NCBI GenBank assembly: GCA_028386065.3
Contig: JAKUCV010001841.1
Location: 142,606 to 206,605, forward strand
DNA length: 64,000 nucleotides
Direction: 5' to 3'
From: Turnera subulata
Lineage: Eukaryota > Streptophyta > Magnoliopsida > Malpighiales > Passifloraceae
In this document: positions 35,570 through 47,357 of the stretch, one piece after another
Numbering within the stretch: the stretch's first letter is position 1
Layout: every line of letters starts with the position of its first letter
Notes under the pieces: generated by a model
Told to the model about the DNA's origin: nothing
Databases searched by the model: none
The model's input: the letters and a program-made list of their open reading frames with translations, nothing else
Translations under genes and position numbers: made by a program

Positions 35570-36053
35570 GCATCCTTCAATACCACTTTCCTGGTCAACG
35601 TCTTCCCCCTCAACACTTTTCTACCAGGTGAAGGCTTCGCCTCATCTCCCGGACTTGGGCATCCCCCTCAACATCGATGGCCAGTACCTGGGCCTCACCA
35701 ACTCCTCCATCGACAATCGCCCCAACAACGGCATCGTCGCCGTCGAGCTCAACAGCGTCAAGCAAGGGTTCGACCCCGACGACAATCACCTGGGCCCCGA
35801 CCTCCACTCCGTCAACTTCACCCTCACCGCCAATCTCTCCTCCCTGGACAACCAGATCGCTCCCCCGGGGGGAAAGAATCAGCGCCTCTGGGTCCACTAC
35901 TCCGGCCCCACCAAGACCCTCCAAGTCTTCATGGTCGACGAGGACAAGCCCAAGCCCAAGGCCGCCGCCCCTGCCCTCTCCGCCCTCCTTGATCTCAGCA
36001 AACACGTCAAGCAGAGGTCTCACTTCGGCTTCGCGTCCTTGGATGGAGCCTGA
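35570..36053 (+). pseudogene. L-type (legume) lectin domain fragment inside the Pack-MULE
   Basis: The plus frame 35,628-36,053 gives 141 codons with the order expected of the legume-lectin beta-sandwich: a LGIPLNIDGQYLGLTNSS strand, AVELNSV, DPDDNHLGPDLHSVNF (metal-loop DPxxNHxG.D), LWVHYSGPTKTLQVF, and HFGFASLDGA, then a stop. An upstream stretch (35,575-35,630) reads as NTTFLVNVFPLNTFL-like in another frame, so a small indel near 35,630 separates it. The family's E-x-D of the metal site is E-x-N here, and no kinase or transmembrane part follows. The source gene was probably an L-type lectin receptor kinase or soluble lectin. Codon composition is GC-rich. Not expected to bind sugar. Confidence 0.72.
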
Positions 36054-36059
36054 TGGTGG

Positions 36060-36200
36060 AGATGTTGTCGTCGGAGGAGGAGAGTAGTAATAACAACAAG
36101 AAGAAGAAGATTAAAGTGGGAGGGGGAGTGGGGGTGGGGGTGGGGGCGGCGGTGGTGGTGGTGGTGATGCTGTCAGAGGAGGAGGGTAGTATATTTTTTA
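36060..36200 (+). repeat. G-rich and GGT/GAG low-complexity tract
   Basis: GAG/AAGAAG runs followed by GGGGGTGGGGG-type and GGTGGTGGTG repeats between the lectin fragment and the right TIR. Confidence 0.8.
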
Positions 36201-36468
36201 TTATTAAATTATTTTTTTTCTTCCAAAACATAAAAATCCGGAAGATAGAGAGAGGGGAAAAAAAAATTTCCACCTGTCAACTGGGCCCCGACCCCTCAAG
36301 ACGTGGCAGACAGTGATTGGATGACCGGAAATTGGAGGTAATTTGGACGACATTGTTTTATTTCAAACAAGTTCGGGGACATAATGTTTGAAATAAAAAG
36401 AAGAGGGACATAAACATTGAAATCGAAAAAGTGAAAGGACACACTGCGTCTTTTAACCATAAAAATAG

Positions 36469-37628
36469 AGATAGAGGGAACTTGATTAGGCCAAAAATGT
36501 CTAGAAGGACTTTGATTAAACAAAATGATCCACTGCATGAACCAATACTGTCATTAACCCATAGGCAGTCTAACAAAGATAAAAGAGTCTCTGAAAAGCT
36601 GCAGACCTCTTTTTCACTACTATCAAACAATGAAGTAAGACTTGAACCATGAAAGAAAACTAGCATCACTGAAGCAAGGATAGTCAGACTTTCAACATAT
36701 TTAGTTACCGACCTAAAACCCAAACAAATGCTTGAATTCCTCGACTACAAACTTAATTCGACCCACAAGAATTGTAAACGGAGCTCATGTTTTAAAGAAA
36801 ATAGCTGGGAGCTCATGTTTTAAAGAAAATAGCTGGGAGCTCATGTTTTAAAGATAACAGCTGTGCTTATGCGAAAAGAAGATAATTTTTGGAATGGCAT
36901 GAGCTGAGCTTAGCCCTAGAGAAGCATAGTTCAAACTGAGCAATCAGGGGAATAGTATGCACGACTGAGTTATAAACTGCAAGAATATTTGCATAAGTAT
37001 TGGGTGATGAGAGAATCAGACCTTATGAAGGGAAACGGGAGTAAATTTTAGAGCAGTGATAACAAAGACTCCATATTCACATGCAGGGATCAGAAAAGTT
37101 GAAACAGGGATTCCTTGTTCAAATGATCCTCTCCAATCAAAGAGATTGCTCCCAAAAGCCATAAATGGAACACCAAAAAAGTCCCTAAGATGCTATTATA
37201 TGATGGCAAGGGTTATTCAAAATGAAGTGACTAATGAATATACAGCGTGTGATACCCACAGCAAACACATCAGAGTCAGCTTTCCTCTCCCCCAATCATA
37301 AAAGATAATCCCACATCAACCAGAGTTGTCAGTGTTCACAAAAATGCATAGAGCCTAAATCTTTCAAGTCACATGGCATTAGTAACACACACATGAGTAA
37401 GCAAAAGATGTACAAAAGACCCATGTTGTCAAGCCCCTAAAGTCCATAGCATTCTCACAAAGGAAACAAAGGAGTTCTGGATGAAATTTGTTAAAAGAGA
37501 TATCGAGCTTTGCTTAGTTTAAGTATCTGGAAACTTTAGTGCCCAAAAAATTTCAGACAGTCATACATTTACGAGTATCCCTCATGCTGAAAAGAAATCA
37601 GTAACCAAAATTTCCTTTCTCTCTAAAA
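36469..37628. other. 3' flank of the acyltransferase gene
   Basis: No further coding signal. It holds the 28-bp triplicate repeat. The proximal part below 37,628 is expected to be the gene's 3' UTR, but no cleavage site is certain. Confidence 0.5.
36781..36863. repeat. 28-bp tandem repeat, three copies
   Basis: Units at 36,781-36,808 and 36,809-36,836 are identical; 36,837-36,863 differs at a few bases. Each contains GAGCTCATGTTTTAAAGA. Confidence 0.92.
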
Positions 37629-40600
37629 TCATGATTTTAAGGCCTTACTGTGCAATAAATTATTACCAAAAACCCTTAAATTCTCCAAGACAGAATGAAT
37701 CTGATCTGATATAGCAGAATACAAGCATCTCTGCGATGCTTCATCAAGTCCACAGGGCAAAATGCTAGGCCATCCTGTTTTAGGAAGAGACAAATTACGA
37801 GACATAGAAATTGCAGCTTGTTTCATTTTAGGAAGGTCAAATTCAATTGGCTCGCCAACAAATATATTGATGCTCTTATTCCACAATGGTAAAGGTGGCC
37901 TTCTGCCAAACCAATACTTCTCTGGCATCACCTGTGCGAGCAAACCATTGAAGTTAAATTGAGCCAGTACAAACAAAAGCAACTACAGAAGCTAGGAGAC
38001 ATAACATAACAATTTTAATTCAACACAGCATGCTCCTATGGAACTGTATTCCAAATTATTGGCAAGTAGTATAGGATCACATTGATTGCAAGGTGGCTGA
38101 TTCTCGGAGGCGTTTCATTTCTAGAGAAATGCACAAAAAAAAAAGAAGAAACCCAACGATTTTGGGTTTTTTTTTTCCGAGCTTGCAATTTTTTTTTAAA
38201 AAAAGATCCTTTACAAATTCATATGTGGTCTGCTTTGTTAGTACAATCCAATAAGATTTAGAAATGACATGCTACTTGTTTTTCCCATTTTAGAGATGTC
38301 CCTGTAGTGTAAAGTATTATGCCCATCTAGCAGAACTAGAAATGCATAAACAATGCAAACATGACCTATTTTCTGGCCCTAGCAGAGTGTTCACAAACTG
38401 TTGAACATCACTAAATATTGTTCCTTGACTCTGTTAGCAAATCACGTATCCAAAACTAGAAGAACAAAAAAAAAAAGATTTTTTACAAATTCATATGTGG
38501 TCTGCTTAGTTAGTACAAGTCGATTAGACTTAGAAATGTTGTGGTACTTGTTTTTCCCATTTTAGAGATGTCCCTGTAGTGCATGCCCTTCTTGCAGAAC
38601 TAGAAATGTATAAACACTGCAAACATGACCTATTTTCTGGCTCTAGTTCACAAGCTGTTAAACATCACCATATATTATTTCTTGACCTCTGTTAGCAAAT
38701 ACGTATTCAATACTAAGAAAAACAAAACTCTGTATTTTTTCCCTCTTCTATTTTGCCGCTGTTAGTTTCCACTTTTAGGTGTATTTTTTTGCTTAGTCAT
38801 TTAGTATTATTTTTTTCACATGTTGAAATAGATTATTTACCAGGACATAAAAAGTTGATGGTGTTAAATGTGCCATTAGGACTTAATGAAACTCTCTGTT
38901 ATGTCTTTCCCAACTCCCAATGAAAATAACAAAGTTTGCAGTTACCTGGATCATTAGACATCGCAAAGCTTCCTAGCAAGTATGGATTCAAACCTATCAG
39001 AGTAGCAGGCAGCTTAACCCTTAACATCAATCTAAATACTCATGACCTAATTTTTTAAGCAAAAAATTTTGATTCCTAATTTCCATCCCGACCTAGCAAC
39101 AAATTCAATGAATATTTTCCCCAACATGATACTGCCTCAACAAGTCCACAAAAGCTTAAAAGGCCCCAGTAATAAACTCTGGCATGAACTGTAATGCTTG
39201 GATTGGAATAGTGGATTAGTAGACAATCAGGTCATGTAAGTCCAGGAAAAGCCAAAAATACTTGAAAAATAAAGGCAAAGAGCATCAAATGGTGATGGCT
39301 GGCTTGTATTTGGCTTGTGGTATTGTCCCATACACTACGGTGCTAAAAGAGTGTTGAGAGAAAGTTAAAGCAACTCAAGGCATGGACTTGTGCAATACCA
39401 ATGAAACTATGGTGACCAAACTAAAACTAAGGTTAGCATAGGACAAGCAAAGCCCCTAGCAGAAGAGACTGATGAAAGAGGATATACAGGAACCGATATA
39501 GGGAACAAAAAGTTGTACACTTCTACAAATAGCAATTGAACCATTTGGGGAGCTTGAGACTATGAGAAAACAGGATACATCTTTTGATTGATGATTTTTC
39601 ATCAAGGGTCACTTTTTCCTCAAATTAGAGGGCACCATGCGTATTGGCTGACAAAATAACTCACGATTTGTTCCATGATCAGAACTTTCTCTATCTTAGA
39701 ACGGTTGCTCACAACAGAATTCAAAAACTATCCTTGCAAGTGGGATGTAAGAGTTACAAGTGCTGAAGGGTTTTCACAGCTCTCTACACCCACTAGTTCC
39801 AAAAAAGAACCAATCGACTGCATGGCTAAAACGTACTATGTAGGATTACATGAATGCTTTGCTCTTCCAGTTTTGCATTGGTAGGGTACTAAAGACCCAT
39901 GGTAAGATTGTTAATTTTAATCTTAATCATTCTGATTCAGAAAATACTGAATGCAAACAAATCGTAGCTCCAATCAACAAAAAAAGACTAGGTGTAAGCA
40001 AACAATGTTGTTTTTTTAAGCAATGATGCAGCAAATAACTGCTTCAGTCCCTTATAACTGTGGGAAAAGGAAGCAAGCCATTCCTTCATCTGTAGATGGT
40101 TGGAAAGAAAATTTACCTCTTCAAACCCACGATGAACAATTGGCAGGACTATTGGGGTGACAGGGGCACGGACAATGAGACTGGCAGTTCCCCATTTCAA
40201 TCGTCTTATGGGTGCATCTTCTTGGGACACTTTTCCCTCAGGAAACGTATGCAACTGTTATGGACAAAGGAAAAGCATCAGACTGTTGAGAACAAAACTA
40301 CGTATGGAACAAATCAAATGCCACAATTGTAGAAGCAGAAGATATCCTCAGGGTCTCTCACTAAGACATGTGCACACAACAATCGCAACCATTCTAATCG
40401 GTTTGGTTTTTGAATCATAACACAACTATTGGTGCACCAACACGTGCGTTTTGTAACAGAGTTAGTAAGGATCTATTCTTGGGTCATATACAGCATTAAT
40501 TCTCCAGTGAATACATTTATAAAGCAATCCACAGCTGTAAATTTAATGCATGCATAGTCATTACAGTCTGTGAACCTATAAATCTTTTAGAGTTGGAGAG

Positions 40601-41531
40601 AAATTAATGAGGGGTAAGTTGCAATTAGGGAGCCGGGTTCCAGCTAAGCAGAAGGTATATCATAAAGCAGGATCCATTAAAGAGAAAAGCTACTATTAGG
40701 ATGGTTTTAGTTTTTGGAAGAAAATTAAGAAATGCTCCCGGTTCACCCTTGCGGCTTCACCAACAGTTGTAAGTTGTAAGCCTATGCTATGCAGGGGTTC
40801 GTTGAAAATGGGAAGGAAGTGGTTGCAGTGAAGGGAGAGTAGTAAGGTACCCATTCTCCATCACTTAAGCGTTGAAGAGCTTCATCCATGTGGGGTTGAT
40901 AAATTCCGCCACCTCTGGTGATAGGAATACACTTCCCTGCAAAGATTGTAGAAATACAAAGAAAGGGAACGCACAAGTCACACACACAAACACACGCAAA
41001 CAGGGAAGGAAAGTAGAGGGAAGATAGATATTTAGTGTGGGTTACCGAGGCGGAAAAAGTAAGAGAAGAAGGGATTCTTGAAACAGATGTCTTCAGCGGC
41101 AAGAACCCAACGAGCCAAATTAGAGTCAGAGACAGGGAAACCCTTGAAACCCCACATCAGTGGATCATCCAGCCTGTGCGTGCGGCCACCAAATATAATA
41201 ATAAAAAAGAAGAGAAAAAGGAACAGAATAAGAATCCCCCCGAAATCTAAAACTAAAACTTAAAAATTGTTTTTTGTGGAGGTAGGAGAGTGTGATTTTT
41301 AAGGTTGAGAATAAATCAAAGAATAGAAGGATACGTGGACATGTGATTGCTAACAGTGATGAGGGGAAGGCCAGGGGGACGAGAATTGACGAGACGGAGG
41401 AGGGTGTGGGGATTGTGGACGCAGGTGGTGTTGAGGAGATTGGAGACCGTCTTAGCGAATGCCCCCACTCCCATGAACACCATCTTCCTTGGTATCCCTC
41501 CCATATGATTCCCTCTCGCTGCCCATTCCAT
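37629..41531 (-). CDS. Tafazzin-like lysoglycerophospholipid acyltransferase (At1g78690 type), five exons
   Basis: The one clear host gene. Exons on the minus strand: 41,531-41,335; 41,173-41,046; 40,936-40,851; 40,254-40,117; 37,931-37,629, every intron GT-AG, phases consistent, giving 283 aa. Start ATG at 41,531 yields MEWAARGNHMGGIPRK, matching the Arabidopsis homologue's N-terminus as I recall it (about 284 aa). PlsC-family motifs: catalytic HX4D at H63-D68 (SNHMST joined to LDDP, codon split by intron 1), ITRGGG after exon 2, FPEGK at 141-145, then a block with VGEPIEFDLP in exon 5. No signal peptide; a weak N-terminal hydrophobic stretch (VFMGVGAFA). The family transfers acyl groups to lysophospholipids; the Arabidopsis protein was first described as an N-acyl-PE synthase. 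All key residues are intact, so it is probably functional. Introns are 161, 109, 596 and 2185 bp. Confidence 0.92.
38197..38725. repeat. Tandem duplication of about 265 bp in intron 4
   Basis: 38,197-38,465 and 38,466-38,725 are direct copies, about 85-90% alike by eye, both starting TTACAAATTCATATGTGGTC after an A-rich run. Shared inner blocks include CCATTTTAGAGATGTCCCTG and GCAAACATGACCTATTTTC. Confidence 0.88.
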
Positions 41532-41645
41532 CCCAATCCCAATCTCAATCTCAATCTCCTCTTCTACTTTCTCCTTCTCCTTCTTCTTCTTCCTCTTCCT
41601 CTTCCTCTTCCTCCCCTTCCCCTTCCCCTTCCCCTTCCCCTTTAG
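41532..41645 (-). promoter_or_regulatory. 5' leader of the acyltransferase gene with GA-rich repeats
   Basis: Sense strand reads GAA/GGA and AAGGGG repeats followed by GATTGG/GAGATT hexamers up to the ATG. Such GA-rich 5' leaders are common in plant housekeeping genes. A TATA box is not evident. Confidence 0.5.
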
Positions 41646-43389
41646 TAGTTACTTGCTTGCTCTGCTCAGTTCACTCTACTCCACAACACACACACCTACC
41701 ATTGATTGAACATTGATTATTGATACACCCACCAACCACACTCCTCCTCCACCAGCCCAATAGCCCGTGGGCCCACTTTTCTTTCAAAAATCAAGGCTTC
41801 CAGCCCCGTGTTATTTCACACCTTTACCCCGTTGGGCCTCCTTTTGTTTTCTACACATCTACTCTTTCCCTCACCCCCATTCATTCCCTTCAACTTCCTA
41901 ACCTTCTAAACTCTTTCTTCTTTTCTTTCTTTCTTTTCTTTTCTTTTTTTTTTTTTCTAAATGCTAACGAGACTTTATTTGTTATTTACAAGGAAAAAGG
42001 AAAACAGGATTCCATATAAATATATACAATGTAACTTTCTAAACTCTTGAGGATAATTAAGCAATATAGATGTATGATTAATTTGATGATTATTGTCACA
42101 TGGAAAGGAAAAAAACATTTTAGACAAAACAAACAATTAATCTCGAACCGTTGGTGTCTGACATATTCTAATACTCAAATATATTTTACTTCAAATTTAA
42201 TTAGTTTTCTTATGATTTTCTCTCTCTAACTCCACCTTATTTTATTTTTTCACATTATGTAGCTTTTTTCTTCTCCTATTTAGTTATTATTTTTAATTAA
42301 ATTTTCTTTTCTTATTATTTTGCACAACAACGATATCTGTTCTCCTAGGTTTAACAAATTACGGATATCTTCCCTACTTCCCGTGCTTAGTTTCTTTTTT
42401 CTATAAAAAAAATTGTATTCGTCTTATTAAGTCATAAAACCTTATATTTGACTCATCAACTTTTTCTTCTTTTTGTGCATGACTTATCCTCAAATAAGGA
42501 GATTTTCTATACCCCTCCAAATTGGGATCAAATTTTGTAAATTTAGAATTATAGTTATTCATCTTGGTTATATTAGTTAGATCGCAACACCATCTTTTCC
42601 AATATCTTTCTTGCAAAAAATCATAATTACCTAGACTAATCTTTTCCACAACTCAATGCTTCACCCTTATAAAGTTACACATAGAAAATTAAATTAGTTA
42701 ACTAAAATCATGTCAAAAATATATTTAAACTAGTTTTTTATGGAAGCGAGAGCCTATGAAAATTTGTACACAAGGAGAAAATTATTAGGACAATTGGTTG
42801 GAATATTCTTTTAATAGTCTCACGGTGACAGTATTAACAATAGAGAGAAATTAGTCTCAAGATCACTTGGATACTCTTCTAATATTAAAATTCTAATGTT
42901 TGTAAAACAACATGGTGTCACTTGTCCTTTTGAAGCCAACAAGTCATATTCTCCTTGCAATTCCTTCGTCTATCTCCATACACAAAATTTTATTTAGTCA
43001 CGGATATATATAAGAAAGGTTTTGATTGAAGGGAGACTCTCCCAATGTTTCCCTCAGCGAAAAAATAGCGGTGGATTAAACCCAAGTCTTACAAATACCA
43101 AAATTTGATATTAGGTTAAGTTTTCTACTTCTTCTTTTCTAGAAATGAGAGGTTTTGTGTTTAGTTTTCAATCTTATTTGGTCTTGATCAAAGCTATAAT
43201 GGGGGAGTGTAAATGTTGACGCTATAATTGTTCCTCTTGTTTGGTACTCTCTGTTTTTTTCCAACACCTTGTACCATTCAAGCTCTCAATATAATAGGAA
43301 CATTAGTATTAATGGAACCTAAGTAGTTAATGTGTCTAGCACTGTGTGGTGATAATATTAAATGTCACTTTCTTTAGGATAATATTTGC
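41646..43389. other. Upstream intergenic DNA
   Basis: AT-rich, with a T-rich tract at 41,915-41,957. I see no gene or element ends. The promoter of the acyltransferase should lie in its first part. Confidence 0.5.
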
Positions 43390-44300
43390 CACCATGATTG
43401 GTTTTGGGCTTACTGATGCCCTAAATATGAGCTTAATAAGGATTATTAATGATTAATCATGTTTAGTGAATAATTATATATTGATTTTGATGATTAACAA
43501 ATTTGGTTAGATGTTTGTATATATTTGTGTTGATTGATATGCAGCGTGGTTTCGTACAAGAACCACACAAAAACTACGGACTTGGTTTTTGGAAGAAACC
43601 ACACTTTATTGTCAACATCAGAAGTGGTCCTGTTGCAAGTTGCTGGTGGCCTAGGTGGTCCTTACAGCATTAAACTTCAACCCCCAACTACTCCAACGTG
43701 CAGAGAAAGTAGTCCATGGCAGAGATGAAGACCTGCAACACTTATCTCTCACCTCCAAGCTCAATTATCAATTGTGGTCCATACTTATGGTCCCGGATTG
43801 CCAAAAATGAAATGTTTTCAACTAATTGAGCTACAAAGAGAGTGGACTTCCTGAAATGAACCCAACACCAGCTAGTGAATTATGGAGTCAACTCTGAAGA
43901 CTGATTTGTACCATATAACCGTTGGATGAAGAGCTGATGGGTACTTTAGAGCCGTTGGATGAAGATTTTCCTACCTACTCCCACTTGCTCAAGCTCTATA
44001 TAAGGAAGAAGAATGCTTCTTGGAAAAGCATCCCAGCCAATTTGAAAATTGCTTTGAATTCTGCAATTGTGCTTACACTTGAGATATTTGTTGAGCTTAT
44101 ACTTGTGCTTATTCTTGTTCTCCAAGTTGTTTCAAAGGGTAATGTTTTAGGCAAGACTAGTGTGTAGTTTTGCTGGGATCTCAAATCTAGGATTAGATTT
44201 GGGGAAAGGTTAGAGTTTAGCCTGGGAAAAACTTGTAAAGGTTAGAGCTTAGCCTGCAAAAGCTTGTTTCTTGTAAATGTTAGAGCTTAGCCTGCAAAAG
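43390..44300 (+). mobile_element. Probable 5' LTR remnant of the SIRE-type element
   Basis: Non-coding DNA upstream of the Athila insertion, continued after it (56,909-57,090) by a promoter-like CACTATAAATCACTG and a CT-rich leader. The last 100 bp are three tandem units containing GTTAGAGCTTAGCCTG (about 44,208-44,300). The second LTR is outside the window, so the start is inferred. Confidence 0.45.
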
Positions 44301-45757
44301 TGATAGCCTCCTGCAAGTATACAGGGTGTTGTAGTACCAAGGTCGTCTCACAGGGATCTTTGCTAAGTACTATTAACAATGTGATACGCGATTATCTAGA
44401 AAATAAATCCTCGAAGAGGAATCGATTGAGTGGTGCAAATAAATAAGCAAATAAACAGCAAAAAGTGGTAGTAAACGAGATCACAATAGATAAAAACACC
44501 TAGGACTTCGGGTAATCCCTTGCCAATATTTCTATGCAATTTAAGTACAACACAACCAAGCCGTGTTCTGTCACTACATGACCTGCCTGTGTGGATCTAA
44601 TATTAAATCTTAAAATTACTCTTCTTCGAAAGAACCGGTAAACTCAATTAGATCAATATCCTACTTCCGTAAGCCGTAAAATCCCTTCCTAACTTATCTC
44701 CACTATCCATTCTGCCAGTGTTGAAATAAATTAAGAGCTTTAAGTTCTTACCTTCTAAGTCTCCAATAGGAAGCACGCCTCTCCCGAGGTCGGTCCCTAA
44801 AGCCCGGTCTAAGTTTTCTATAGGGAATTGACGCTGTCACTTAACAATTTCCTATTATAAATTTAAGCTAATTAGTGGCCAAACAACCAACTTAATTAAG
44901 CATCAAAGACCGAATCAAAGAAGAATTAATTTAGAGGCACAATATTTAAATAAGTTTGCATGAAAATAATTGATAAGATCATCCCCTAATCCTAGATTTA
45001 AAAATTAGCTAGACATGATTTGAGGAGAGACAATTATTTGAAAATAATTCATCATTGTTATTCAAGTGAAGAAATAAATTACAAAATTAAAAGACCAACC
45101 CTATCCAGATGACGAACCCTTCCCAAAGAAATGCCCAGCTCAAACTAATCTAGTAAACTAAAGAAAAGTGTTTGCTTTATAAGGAAATAAAATAACTATA
45201 AAACTAAGCCTAAGCATGAGTATGACGAGCTGCAAAAGTTGGAAATGATTGATGCGATGCAGGGCTCTATTCCCCCACTGGAAGTCTTCTCCTTTTGGCA
45301 TCGGGTCCCGCGTCATTTTATAGTGGGGAAGGGGACCAAGTTTGTGGCTGAATTTGCATGCTTGAATCAAGGAAACAACTTGGTCAAAGACCATTTCATG
45401 CGCCAACTCATGCAACAGGTGGCCAAGACTTGGTCATGTGTGATTTTGGATTTAACTTCCTTCCATTTTACAAGGATGACCACGTGTGCATGAACCAATT
45501 CTTGAATAATTCTTGTCTCATTCATGGTTCCAAACCTGCTCCTTGTAACGCAACTCCAAGCAAGCCCACACTTTTCTTGTTTTCATCCAAACAAGTCCAG
45601 AATTCTTGATTTCCTGCGAAAAGGTCCTTACACACTAGGAAAGAAAATAATTAAAAATAAACTAAATAAAGGCTAGAAAAATAAATAAATAAATACTAAA
45701 AACAACTAAAATGTCACAAATTAAATCCCAAAATGTGTGTAAAATATGCACACATCA
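44301..45757 (-). mobile_element. Athila 3' LTR
   Basis: 1457 bp; on the minus strand TGATGTGTGCATATTTTACA...AGGCTATCA. Nearly identical to 55,446-56,903. Confidence 0.95.
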
Positions 45758-45770
45758 CGCCCCCAAACTT
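45758..45770 (-). promoter_or_regulatory. Athila polypurine tract
   Basis: Minus strand AAGTTTGGGGGCG immediately before the 3' LTR. Two more AGTTTGGGGGG motifs occur upstream in the sense direction (complement of about 47,166-47,178 and 47,225-47,238), possible secondary tracts. Confidence 0.8.
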
Positions 45771-47357
45771 AAGCTTTTGCTTGTCCCCAAGCAAATAACA
45801 TGAAAACAATGAAGAAAAGGAAAAATCACTCAACAGGCTAGCCAAAAATCGAAATCTCAAATTCACGGAAAAACCCTTCAAAAATACCCCAAGATGTCAA
45901 GATTCCTAGACTCGCAAAGAACCTAAAAAGGATAATCCCAATCGAACCAAATTCCACCTAACTGGGCCATGACACCATTTGGACCATTCTCCGTCTGCCT
46001 CAATTTTGCTGAAAAAAAAGGTTAGTCTTGGCATTTTATTAAAGAAAGAAACAAGGTCAAATAAGCAGGTTTTACTCTTCGATCTCCACTAATGACAAGG
46101 ACACTAATCGAAAGGATCAAAAGGACTTGTTAAGGTTGTAACGGGGCTTGGTTAAAGGTTAACAAGAAATGGGAAAAAGGGAAAAAACAAGAGAAGCAAG
46201 TGCTCGAAAGAAAAATTTGTGCTTTGTCATCTAGCCGAATGAACTCTCTTCTTTTTTTTTTTTTTGAATGGTTCTAAATTGAGAGCAAGCTGGAGAATCC
46301 TCTTTTTTTCAAGCTGTTTGTGGAGTTTTGTTTTTTTTTTTGTTTGAAAAATAGGGACAACCAATTTGCATGATAAAGGAATACTCTCTCTTTGTTGCCC
46401 CCATTTTTTTCCTCTTTTGTGATTTTTTTTCCTTTTGAACAATACTTCTCCAGAATCGACACAGGCTCCCTATGTAGTACCTGTTTAGAAGAACCAAAAT
46501 CCAACTCATATGAGACTAGAATTAAAGACACAAAATAATTCGAGCAACATGCATAAAGGGATGGAAGAAGAAAAAGAAATGTTATGATAGCCAAGGTTTC
46601 AAAGGGCAAAGGTGGGAAGATGCGGGTATGAAAGAAATTGTGGCTATCAATTCAGGCCCGAAAAGGTTAGCAAGGGAAAAATGTACACGGGCTAGCTGTG
46701 TCTAAAGGTTAGCTTACAAACCAAAGAAGAAAATGCCTTAATCATGTCCGATTGAAAAGTGCCATTGTGTTAATTTTGCCTCGACCAAATTATGAACCTG
46801 TTCTAAGACCTGTTTATTAATGCCAAGTTTTTTTTTTGAATTAAAAGAATAAACAGCAAAAAGAGTTGGAACGGACTATGACCAAATGAAACTGTGGCCC
46901 ATACAAGACTTTATTCGGCCCAACCTGAATTGTTCCCTCAAGGCCCAATGCAAGCCCGAAACACCTGTCATACATGAAATAAATTTTGGCGAGTTTCCCG
47001 TTTCATTGACAAGCCGGAGTTGACACGGCCATGTGAGTGATTCTGTGACTTATTCAACTAACAAAAATAGAGAATTAAACAGACCGAAGCTGAAAATTGA
47101 AATAAACGGAATTAAAAACTAAACTGAATCAAAGGCATGCTGAACCATAAATTCGCAAAAATTGTTCCCCCCCAAACTAGAAAGCTGTCGTGTCCTCATG
47201 GCACCCAAAAACACAAGAACCAAATCCCCCCCAAACTAATCAAAAAAAAAAGTCGGAGAGACACAAATAAAGGCTATATGGCAGCAGCAAAAGTTATTAT
47301 CCATAAAAGCAGAAAAGAAATGAACAGAAGAAAAAGGAAGAAACCAACTGAACCAAA
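45771..47357 (-). other. Athila 3' non-coding region
   Basis: About 1.6 kb between the third frame and the 3' LTR, with A/T homopolymers (46,248-46,265, 46,330-46,341) and spare polypurine-like motifs. Long non-coding 3' regions are normal for Athila. Confidence 0.7.

Larger units (their letters stand above)
34804..36458. mobile_element. Pack-MULE carrying an L-type lectin fragment
   Basis: 1655 bp. Left TIR 34,804 to about 35,025 and right TIR about 36,235-36,458 are inverted copies of about 225 bp, roughly 90% alike by eye, beginning GGTTAAAAGACCCAGTGTGT and GGTTAAAAGACGCAGTGTGT. Both flanks read ATAAAAATAG (34,794-34,803; 36,459-36,468), a perfect 10-bp target duplication as expected for Mutator-like elements. 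There is no transposase. The interior is GC-rich, unlike its surroundings, and holds a host gene fragment, which defines a Pack-MULE. Confidence 0.88.

Noticed and set aside
35677..36087. 136-codon Ser/Thr/Pro-rich frame over the lectin fragment
   Set aside because: Out-of-phase reading of the lectin codons.
39675..39884. 69-codon plus frame in intron 4
   Set aside because: No recognisable domain; within an intron on the opposite strand.
41035..41250. Plus-strand frames over 41,035-41,263 and 40,096-40,420
   Set aside because: Antisense shadows of acyltransferase exons 2 and 4.
44301..45757. 83-codon frames near 45,239-45,609, repeated at 56,504-56,755
   Set aside because: Identical because they are in the two Athila LTRs; not genes.
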